A stretch of DNA of 32,407 bases from a virus. The stretch is taken from positions 1 to 32,407 of the IMG/VR virus record IMGVR_UViG_3300010885_029377; one strand, 5' to 3'. The translations under genes and the position numbers were made by a program. Under the pieces are notes generated by a model. It made no database searches. It was not told where the DNA came from and saw only the letters and a program-made list of their open reading frames with translations. Each line of letters begins with the position of its first letter. The stretch's first letter is position 1. Shown here piece by piece: positions 24,802 through 30,187 of this stretch.

Positions 24802-25425
24802 ATGGCAGACGAAATTCAAATGATTCACGGATATGCAGATGCAACAGACGAAAATGATTTAAACGTAAACGAGGTTTTTTTAGATAGCGACGTCGGGGTT
24901 GGGAAAAATCCTGCGACATGGACTTCTAAAAAATTAGGCGTAAATGTTTTGAATGAATGGCTCAAAAGAAATTTGACATTTTATTCAGGGAATTATGTTC
25001 ATATGTCAAACCAAACAACTGCTACAAACAATTTGGAAACAAACGTCAAATTTGGAACCACTGTTTTAAATAATGCAGTGATTTGTACAGGAGAAACAGA
25101 TTTTACTGTTGGAGTAGCAGGAGATTATAGAATAGATGTTCAATTGCAGGTTGTAAGAACTTCAGGAGGTTCTAGTCAACACGTTGATGTTTGGCTTGAA
25201 TATGCAGGCGTAAAGGTTGCAAACTCAAACAGACATTTGACAGTCGTTTCTAATAGTGGCCATGTATTATTAAACCTTTCTCACATGTTGAGGTTTAACA
25301 CAAATTACGATGTTTTACGTATAAAGTGGGCGGTAAGTAGTGTTGAAATTTCTTTAATTTCTGATGCAGCAACAACTTTACACCCTGCAAATCCTAGTTC
25401 ATCAATTTTAATTACTAAGTTATGA
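24802..25425 (+). CDS. Receptor-binding protein candidate (C1q/TNF-like jelly roll)
   Basis: The 207-aa product has an N-terminal attachment region (residues 1 to about 60, with KNPATWTSKKLGVNVLNEWL) and a C-terminal domain of about 140 residues with the strand order of a C1q/TNF-like jelly roll: FTVGVAGDYRIDVQLQVVRT, HVDVWLEYAGVKV, HVLLNLSHMLRFN and the closing strand SSSILITKL. Such trimers commonly form the tip of phage tails and bind host glycans. Its stop overlaps the next ATG (ATGA). The call is based on fold-like pattern, not on sequence identity. Confidence 0.7.
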   Translation: MADEIQMIHGYADATDENDLNVNEVFLDSDVGVGKNPATWTSKKLGVNVLNEWLKRNLTFYSGNYVHMSNQTTATNNLETNVKFGTTVLNNAVICTGETDFTVGVAGDYRIDVQLQVVRTSGGSSQHVDVWLEYAGVKVANSNRHLTVVSNSGHVLLNLSHMLRFNTNYDVLRIKWAVSSVEISLISDAATTLHPANPSSSILITKL

Positions 25426-26912
25426 CAGGAGATTGTTGTATTGAATTAACAATTTGTTATTACGATGGAGAACTTAACACGTGCGAAACAGTTTTACCAA
25501 CAAAAAATGGCGATGAAGGTTATACATTTAATTTTCTGTCTTCGCATTATTTAATTTATTTTGATGGTAGTAAATGGATCATTAAAGATGAATTAAACAA
25601 TGTTTTTGCGTTTATTTCTAGTGAAGAATCAACTGGTTGTCCATCAAATCCAATTTGGAATATCGGAGTTCCAGAAAAAATCCATTCAATTTCAAGTATT
25701 GAAATAAGTTGCGATGTCGTTGACCTTTGCGACTGCGGAATTGAATTATCATATTTTACTAATCTTGATGGTGCACGTGTTGTATCGTTTCTAGTCGTGG
25801 GCGAACAAAACGGTCAACATGTTTTTCAAGGCATCATTAATGATGAAGTTGTTTCTATGTATTGGTCTTTAGTTAATGGTTGGATTATTGTTTGGGGTCT
25901 TATAGATGATGGCGGTTCAACTTTAGCACAATTACATCAAGATATAATTGGGTGTCCAATATCTCCTAAAGAATCAAGAAGTAATTGGGAAATTTTTTGG
26001 ACAAAAGACGATTTTAGAATTGATTATTCAGTAGGCATTCAATGTGCAACTGGTTTATGCGGACGTGAGGATCGATACGCTAAACAATTTGCATCAATAA
26101 AACTACCAATAAGTTTTACGGAACAAAAAAGAGGTTTCAAAGATTGTTGTTGCGAGCAAATTGTATTGGCTTCTAGCGAAACTGAATCGTGGAAAAATGA
26201 CCTAACTAGCGCGTGGATTAAATTATCAAATCCAAGTGATTCTGTAGAATTTAGATGTCTAGACGAAAGTAATAATTTAGTCACTATGATTTCTGCAATT
26301 CCATTTGTAAACGAGCCAAACGCTTTTTACGGTTCTTTGTATTGGATAGATATTTTGAATGCTGCAGGAGCCGGTTGCTATAAAATAGAAGTTCGATATA
26401 ATATTGCAGGAATAGAGGGTACGATTAATTGGGGAACGTATAAATTAAAAGAATATTCAATTGAAAATGCCTTGACAACTGCAAGAGTAAGCGCAATTTT
26501 TGACGGTTATCACGAGATTGAAGGTATAAATTTTAGCGGAAGTAATGTTCCAAGTACGTTTAGATTTCATGGTTTTATCGGCTTTAGACAGCCAAACTAC
26601 GAAATTGATAATTTGATCTATGAAGATAGACAGATGAAGCGTAACATTCGAGAGAACTTGAATGCGTACGAAATTATTACTGAAGCGTCCGACGAGTGTA
26701 TAATCCGCCCCTTAGTCGAACTTTATTTGCTTTCGGAGAATGAACTGTTTATTTCAGATTACAACGCTCACAATCATTCGTATCGTTATTTAGATTTGCC
26801 TGTAATTGTGCAGGAAAGTCCAAAGATTGAATATACTGATCAATTCGCTCGAAAAGCGGTTCTGAAATGTACTGTTGGAGATAAATTTAAAAACAAAAGA
26901 ACGTACTATTGA
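25422..26912 (+). CDS. Cys-rich tail protein with duplicated N-terminal domain
   Basis: The 496-aa product starts with two similar Cys-bounded domains: residues 5-97 (CCIELTICYY ... GCPSNPIWNI ... SIEISC) and 103-208 (CDCGIELSYF ... GCPISPKESRSNWEIFW ... SVGIQC). Each has CxxE/IEL near its start, a GCP in its latter part and a final Cys about 25-30 residues later. The rest (from about 210) is a beta-rich region with a CCC triplet, FKDCCCEQIV, like a baseplate-derived assembly domain. Disulfides could form in the particle. It is the last gene of the tail block; a role in adsorption is likely but not shown. Confidence 0.72.
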   Translation: MTGDCCIELTICYYDGELNTCETVLPTKNGDEGYTFNFLSSHYLIYFDGSKWIIKDELNNVFAFISSEESTGCPSNPIWNIGVPEKIHSISSIEISCDVVDLCDCGIELSYFTNLDGARVVSFLVVGEQNGQHVFQGIINDEVVSMYWSLVNGWIIVWGLIDDGGSTLAQLHQDIIGCPISPKESRSNWEIFWTKDDFRIDYSVGIQCATGLCGREDRYAKQFASIKLPISFTEQKRGFKDCCCEQIVLASSETESWKNDLTSAWIKLSNPSDSVEFRCLDESNNLVTMISAIPFVNEPNAFYGSLYWIDILNAAGAGCYKIEVRYNIAGIEGTINWGTYKLKEYSIENALTTARVSAIFDGYHEIEGINFSGSNVPSTFRFHGFIGFRQPNYEIDNLIYEDRQMKRNIRENLNAYEIITEASDECIIRPLVELYLLSENELFISDYNAHNHSYRYLDLPVIVQESPKIEYTDQFARKAVLKCTVGDKFKNKRTYY

Positions 26913-26913
26913 T

Positions 26914-27201
26914 ATGGAAATTTTTAATTGGATTGTTTGTTCATTAATCGGCATTATTACCTACTTTTTACGTGATTTGCACGCGCAATATAAAGAACAA
27001 AAAAGAATAGCGGACGCTAAAAATTTGCATTTCAGCGAGGAAATTGGTAAACTTAAAGGTAAGATTGAAATGGTTCAACAACAGGCTGTTAACGATATTA
27101 CACGTATCGAGCAAATCACACAGTTAAAGTTGGATCAATTAACTAAGGATGTCGGTGAATTAACAAAAATTATTACTCAACTCGTAAAACAAAAATTATG
27201 A
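26914..27201 (+). CDS. Membrane-anchored coiled-coil protein, lysis-associated
   Basis: The ATG at 26914 follows the previous stop by one base; an in-frame start at 26875 would overlap the tail gene. The 95-aa product has one N-terminal hydrophobic helix (FNWIVCSLIGIITYFLRDL, about residues 3-21) followed by a long charged coiled coil. That is the topology of an inner-membrane spanin and also resembles XhlA-like lysis accessories. Its stop overlaps the holin candidate's ATG (ATGA), placing it in the lysis cassette. Confidence 0.78.
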   Translation: MEIFNWIVCSLIGIITYFLRDLHAQYKEQKRIADAKNLHFSEEIGKLKGKIEMVQQQAVNDITRIEQITQLKLDQLTKDVGELTKIITQLVKQKL

Positions 27202-27401
27202 ATATTTATAAAAGAATAAAAGCAAAAACGCCTGTTAAGGATAAATTCAAAGGTAAAATATTAACTGTTTTAAGCGCAATTTCTTTGACAATAGTAGCAT
27301 CTGGAATCATAAAAGATGAAAGTTTGTTGCTTATTTTCAATATAATTTCAATTTTGTGCGGTGGAAAAGCATTTTATCATGCTCAAAAAGTTTTGAAATA
27401 A
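27198..27401 (+). CDS. Holin candidate
   Basis: The 67-aa product has a basic N terminus (MNIYKRIKAKTPVKDKFKGK) and two hydrophobic segments, about residues 21-37 (ILTVLSAISLTIVASGI) and 43-58 (LLLIFNIISILCGGKA), with a basic C-terminal tail. This size and two-helix topology fit a class II-like holin, which would permeabilise the inner membrane to release or activate the endolysin encoded 90 bases downstream. The gene order coiled coil-holin-endolysin supports it. Confidence 0.8.
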   Translation: MNIYKRIKAKTPVKDKFKGKILTVLSAISLTIVASGIIKDESLLLIFNIISILCGGKAFYHAQKVLK

Positions 27402-27402
27402 T

Positions 27403-27410
27403 TACATTTG
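27403..27410 (+). promoter_or_regulatory. TACATTTG box before the endolysin leader
   Basis: TACATTTG matches TAnnTTTG and follows the holin stop by one base. No good -33 element is visible. A transcript from here would reach the terminator at 27447-27475 after about 60 nt. The endolysin would then depend on read-through or on the box TAAATTTA at 27479-27486, five bases before its ATG. Confidence 0.35.
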
Positions 27411-27446
27411 TGCAAGTTTTTCATAAATAGTAGTAAAAGTTAGGTT

Positions 27447-27475
27447 AAAGCGTATCAAATTGGTACGCTTTTTTA
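27447..27475 (+). terminator. Intrinsic terminator between holin and endolysin
   Basis: AAAGCGTATC (27447-27456) pairs with GGTACGCTTT (27462-27471) with one G-T wobble and a five-base loop, followed by Ts to 27474. It would limit endolysin expression from the late transcript. Confidence 0.88.
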
Positions 27476-27491
27476 ATGTAAATTTAGAATC

Positions 27492-27980
27492 ATGGAAAAA
27501 TATGTAAAAGAAATTGCAGAAAGTTTTATCGGGCAAAAAGAGATCCACGGAAATCAAGGATTTATTGATAAACTTTTTGAAGTCAAAATGCGTGGAGTTG
27601 GTTTTTATACCGGTGCGCCATGGTGTGCTTTTTTCGCTAAATTAGTCTGGAAGGATGCAGGAACGGAACGTTATAAACTGATTGCAGGTTCAGCATTACA
27701 AACGATGCGTAACTTTGTTAAAAGCGAAAAATTAGAGTTGACAGCAAAGCCAAATATTGGCGCTATTGGTATTTATAGAACAATGAAAAATAGTAAAGCA
27801 CAAACCACAGGTCACGTTGCTGTAGTTATTGAAGTGGGAGATAGTACTTTTACCACAATTGAAGGTAATACAAACGCAAAGGGCGGGCGAGAAGGTATTG
27901 AAGTAGCTAAAAAAATAAGATCTTACAAGTTTTACGAGCCTGATGGACTACAATTAATGGGTTTTATTAATTTTAAATAA
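27492..27980 (+). CDS. Endolysin, CHAP/NlpC-like cysteine peptidase
   Basis: The 162-aa product has the cysteine-peptidase layout of a CHAP/NlpC-P60-like wall hydrolase. C45 in GAPWCAFFAKLVW is the nucleophile, H108 in TTGHVAVVIEVG the general base, and E124/N126 in IEGNTN the third polar residue. It would cut peptide cross-links or the amide bond in peptidoglycan. There is no signal peptide, so release depends on the holin. The protein is a single domain with no separate wall-binding region. A terminator closes the transcript at 28025-28052. Confidence 0.88.
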   Translation: MEKYVKEIAESFIGQKEIHGNQGFIDKLFEVKMRGVGFYTGAPWCAFFAKLVWKDAGTERYKLIAGSALQTMRNFVKSEKLELTAKPNIGAIGIYRTMKNSKAQTTGHVAVVIEVGDSTFTTIEGNTNAKGGREGIEVAKKIRSYKFYEPDGLQLMGFINFK

Positions 27981-28024
27981 AAAATATTTTAAGTGTAAAT
28001 ATTTAATTTATAAAGTTTTAAATG

Positions 28025-28052
28025 AAAGCACTGTAAAAAAGTGCTTTTTTTT
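28025..28052 (+). terminator. Intrinsic terminator after the endolysin
   Basis: AAAGCACT (28025-28032) pairs with AGTGCTTT (28040-28047) around a seven-base loop, followed by Ts through 28052. It ends the late transcript before the early promoter at 28099. Confidence 0.9.
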
Positions 28053-28098
28053 ATGATTTTTTTTTTAATAAAAGTATTATATATATAAATTAAATATA

Positions 28099-28106
28099 TA
28101 TATTTG
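28099..28106 (+). promoter_or_regulatory. Early promoter -7 element
   Basis: TATATTTG at 28099-28106 is a perfect -7 element, followed by TAGAACGAAAC, close to the GTGAAACGAAAC tail of the 459 and 2195 promoters. The upstream 40 bases are nearly pure A/T and show no clear TTTG. It lies directly after the late terminator and before a run of small early genes. Confidence 0.6.
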
Positions 28107-28132
28107 TAGAACGAAACTAAAAAATAAATGTT

Positions 28133-28399
28133 ATGAAAAATTACAACAGAAGTGAAATTACAAAAAAAGCGTGGGAAATGTATAGAATACGAATTTCCAA
28201 TTTTTCTACGTGCATGAAATGCGCGTGGGGTATTGCAAAATCTGAAAAAAGACAACTTGAATTAAGAGCAGAAGCGTTGATAAAAATCAATGAAGCAAAT
28301 AATCCAAAAAAAACTAAAAGCGTATTTAGTATTGAAGAAAATATTTTGATTGGCAAAGCGGTTGCTGAAGCGTTTCAAATGAAAGCATATTTTAGATAA
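28133..28399 (+). CDS. Early hypothetical protein, 88 aa
   Basis: The 88-aa product is basic and helical. It begins MKNYNRSEITKKAWEMYR and includes FSTCMKCAWGIAK, a tryptophan-and-lysine pattern seen in small proteins of Bacteroidota mobile elements and phages, though I cannot name the family. It is the first gene after the early promoter at 28099. No membrane segment is present. A DNA- or RNA-binding or host-takeover role is plausible, but not supported by a motif. Confidence 0.72.
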   Translation: MKNYNRSEITKKAWEMYRIRISNFSTCMKCAWGIAKSEKRQLELRAEALIKINEANNPKKTKSVFSIEENILIGKAVAEAFQMKAYFR

Positions 28400-28424
28400 T
28401 TATAAACAAATAAAAACAAACAAA

Positions 28425-28688
28425 ATGAAAATTACGAAACAAAACATCATTGAATCTTTAAAATTAAGAGAGGCAAAGAATTGGGAAATTTATCTGGAAA
28501 TTCAAACAGAATTAAGTTCAATTTACGGTATTGACTATGAAAAAGCAGATCTAAGTATTGACGAAGTAAGACGGTTGCAGAGATACACTTCCAAATGGAT
28601 GTGTATTAACGAAATTCTTAAAGAATTGGAAATTGACGCTTACAGTTATTCTGAAAGAGACGACCTTAAAAAGCAAGGCAAATTATGA
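28425..28688 (+). CDS. Early hypothetical protein, 87 aa
   Basis: The 87-aa product is acidic and helical (ESLKLREAKNWEIYLEIQTE, then IDEVRRLQRYTSKW) without recognised motifs. Codons 3-8 contain TACGAAACAAAACA (28433-28446), a perfect 14-nt complement of the candidate small RNA at 4499-4571. Its stop overlaps a possible 15-codon ORF in an ATGA junction at 28685. Confidence 0.72.
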   Translation: MKITKQNIIESLKLREAKNWEIYLEIQTELSSIYGIDYEKADLSIDEVRRLQRYTSKWMCINEILKELEIDAYSYSERDDLKKQGKL

Positions 28689-28732
28689 AAATGGTATTTA
28701 ATATTTTAGGATTTAAAACGAAACAAATATGA
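28685..28732 (+). CDS. Possible 15-aa leader-type ORF
   Basis: ATG at 28685 overlaps the upstream stop (ATGA), and its own stop TGA at 28730-28732 overlaps the next ATG at 28729 (ATGA). The peptide would be MKMVFNILGFKTKQI. Both junctions are typical of coupled genes in this phage, but a 15-codon frame can arise by chance. It could act mainly to pass ribosomes to the gene at 28729. The ACGAAAC box occurs inside it at 28718-28724. Confidence 0.35.
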   Translation: MKMVFNILGFKTKQI

Positions 28733-29160
28733 AAGCAAAAGTAGAAACGTGGATTGCAAATATTGACAATGGAAATATCAAAAGCAATACTGAAATAATT
28801 TTAAATTGTGTTTTTGAAAATAAAAATGTCAATATTTATTTTATGCGAATTAGATTAGGAATTTCGCATCAATCTTTGACTTCGATAATGTCAACTTTAC
28901 AGGATTACGGAATCGTAAAAGTTACTGATAAAATTGAAATTAAAAACAATCAATATTCAGTTTTTAGTTACGTCGAGAATCTTAAAGAACGTAATTATCT
29001 GGCTGCAGATAGGGAACGTGAAAAAGTGCTGAATTGGTTAAAACAGGGATTTATAAAATACGACAAATATTTTTCTCCAGCAGTTTCTGAAATGGTAAAC
29101 AGCAACTATTCAAGAATAAAAAAAGAGCAGGGAACAGGTATTCAATTAACTTTATTTTAA
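28729..29160 (+). CDS. Winged-helix-like protein with clamp-binding tail
   Basis: This 143-aa protein has a central region (about residues 36-80) arranged like a winged helix: helices in IYFMRIRLGISHQSLTSIM and STLQDYGIVKV, then a beta wing (DKIEIKNNQYSVFSYV). The helical C terminus ends in exactly QLTLF (139-143), matching the bacterial sliding-clamp-binding consensus QL-x-LF, a site normally found at flexible tails of polymerases and clamp partners. It may tether to the host beta clamp and help recruit replication to the phage, or block it. The region around it encodes a DnaA-like protein and a replication initiator candidate. Family not recognised. Confidence 0.72.
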   Translation: MKAKVETWIANIDNGNIKSNTEIILNCVFENKNVNIYFMRIRLGISHQSLTSIMSTLQDYGIVKVTDKIEIKNNQYSVFSYVENLKERNYLAADREREKVLNWLKQGFIKYDKYFSPAVSEMVNSNYSRIKKEQGTGIQLTLF

Positions 29161-29164
29161 GAAT

Positions 29165-29374
29165 ATGAAAGATGAATTATTTTACGTTACTATCGCTGTA
29201 ACATTTGCGATTTTAGTGCTTGGAATTATTAAGGCTGAAAGAGCCATTAAAGGCTACGAGATACGTTACATTCACGGATGGTTTGTAATTGTAGACAAGC
29301 AAACAGATACGTACTTAAAACGGTTTAAAACGTTAGAAGAAGCAAAAGAGTATTTTAACGAAAATTGCAAGTAA
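29165..29374 (+). CDS. Small single-pass membrane protein, 69 aa
   Basis: One hydrophobic helix at about residues 6-23 (FYVTIAVTFAILVLGIIK) is followed by a soluble part of about 45 residues (YEIRYIHGWFVIVDKQTDTY, then a charged helix). The C-terminal region looks like a small alpha-beta domain of the form W-F-V-I-V-D-x-x-T. It lies four bases after the winged-helix gene. Function is unknown. Confidence 0.7.
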   Translation: MKDELFYVTIAVTFAILVLGIIKAERAIKGYEIRYIHGWFVIVDKQTDTYLKRFKTLEEAKEYFNENCK

Positions 29375-29375
29375 C

Positions 29376-29801
29376 ATGAAAAAAGTAAAAAAGAAAGTAA
29401 AAAAAGTAAAAGTTACATACAGCAGTAAAATAATGGATTTAATTTTATATGCTGAAAAACTTGAATCAGTACAATATTTGTACGATTATTTTATACACTT
29501 AAAAAACAATAGAAATTGTTTTGTAGTGGAAATGCGAAGACTGGTTTCAAACGATTTACAAAGCAAAGGATTTACGATTGCAGATATTGCTTTGATATTA
29601 TCAAAAACGCACGCAACGTTAAGTTATCTGAATGACATACGACCTAGCGATTTTGTAGCTGCCGAAGTTTTGGTAAATTATCAAAGTTGGATTGAAGACG
29701 AAGTTTATCCAAAGTCCGTACGAAAGAGAGAAATTTCACATTTGCATAAAAACGGAACAAAAACAGTTGTAATTTACGAATTAAATAGACTGAATGAATA
29801 G
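29376..29801 (+). CDS. DnaA domain IV-like DNA-binding protein
   Basis: The 141-aa product has a very basic N terminus (MKKVKKKVKKVKVTY) and a helix-turn-helix at about residues 50-86, VVEMRRLVSNDLQSKGFTIA followed by DIALILSKTHATLSYL, that follows the pattern of DnaA domain IV (an R-rich helix, then a variant of the DHTTV signature). It lacks the AAA+ ATPase domain. Such small proteins are frequent near replication genes in Bacteroidota phages. It could recognise origin repeats, such as the array at 30415-30469, or host DnaA boxes. The target is inference. Confidence 0.7.
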   Translation: MKKVKKKVKKVKVTYSSKIMDLILYAEKLESVQYLYDYFIHLKNNRNCFVVEMRRLVSNDLQSKGFTIADIALILSKTHATLSYLNDIRPSDFVAAEVLVNYQSWIEDEVYPKSVRKREISHLHKNGTKTVVIYELNRLNE

Positions 29802-29831
29802 TTTGTGAATTAAAAATAATTTGTATATTTG
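29802..29831 (+). promoter_or_regulatory. Strong Bacteroidota-type promoter for a structured RNA
   Basis: TTTG at 29802-29805 and TATATTTG at 29824-29831 are separated by 18 bp, the best match to the -33/-7 consensus in the window. The site overlaps the end of the DnaA-like gene's stop region and drives the structured RNA beginning near 29836. Confidence 0.75.
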
Positions 29832-29835
29832 TACA

Positions 29836-29930
29836 ACGGTTCGGCTTCACACCATAGAACTAAAAAATGTTATTGCCCTTGTAATGAAATTGGACGTGAA
29901 GCCCCAACGGATTTATAAGGGCTTTTTTTG
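29836..29930 (+). ncRNA. Structured RNA: pseudoknot or attenuator
   Basis: The region between the promoter and a T run can form three main stems. Stem A: GGCTTCAC (29843-29850) with GTGAAGCC (29896-29903), 8 bp. Stem B: GCCCTTGTAA (29875-29884) with TTATAAGGGC (29913-29922), 10 bp with one G-T. Stem T: AAGCCC (29899-29904) with GGGCTT (29919-29924), followed by seven Ts. A and B interleave (A-B-A'-B'), a pseudoknot topology; T competes with both. A small stem, GTTC/GAAC (29839-29842/29857-29860), encloses the first half of A. CAACGG is repeated at 29834 and 29905. This may be a leader controlling 29973 onward or a free RNA. Confidence 0.65.
29899..29930 (+). terminator. Terminator stem of the structured RNA
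   Basis: AAGCCC (29899-29904) and GGGCTT (29919-29924) form a 6-bp stem around a 14-base loop, ending in seven Ts (29923-29929). The upstream half is also needed by stem A, so formation of A would prevent this terminator stem, while stem B could serve as an alternative terminator hairpin. Confidence 0.7.
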
Positions 29931-29972
29931 TTAACTAAAGGTTACTCGTTATCCAAAAAACGTTTAGAAATT

Positions 29973-30185
29973 ATGGCAAATGTCAAATTAATATTCTGCG
30001 GAGATCCTGAAGCAGAATGCTGCGAAACAGCAGTTCAAGTTTACGTAAATGATTCTGGAAAATTGTATTTGGAAATAAGAGATTATTTAAGTGATTTTGA
30101 GCAAAGTGAATATACAGTACTGGATAAGGAAACAGCAATAAAATTTTCAAAGGAATTGCGTAAGCAAATCGCATTAATGTATTAG
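29973..30185 (+). CDS. Small hypothetical protein, 70 aa
   Basis: The ATG at 29973 is chosen over a TTG at 29928 that lies in the terminator T run. The 70-aa product is alpha-beta (MANVKLIFCGDPEAECCETA, then YLEIRDYLSDFEQSEY), with Cys9 and a CC pair near residues 16-17. It is the first gene behind the structured RNA, so its expression probably depends on read-through of that element. The replication gene follows by two bases. No family recognised. Confidence 0.7.
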   Translation: MANVKLIFCGDPEAECCETAVQVYVNDSGKLYLEIRDYLSDFEQSEYTVLDKETAIKFSKELRKQIALMY

Positions 30186-30187
30186 TC

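Noticed and set aside
29836-29930. tRNA-like gene (GGTTCGGC resembles a T-arm)
   Set aside because: No acceptor stem, anticodon arm or CCA-compatible end can be drawn; the pairings fit a pseudoknot/terminator instead.
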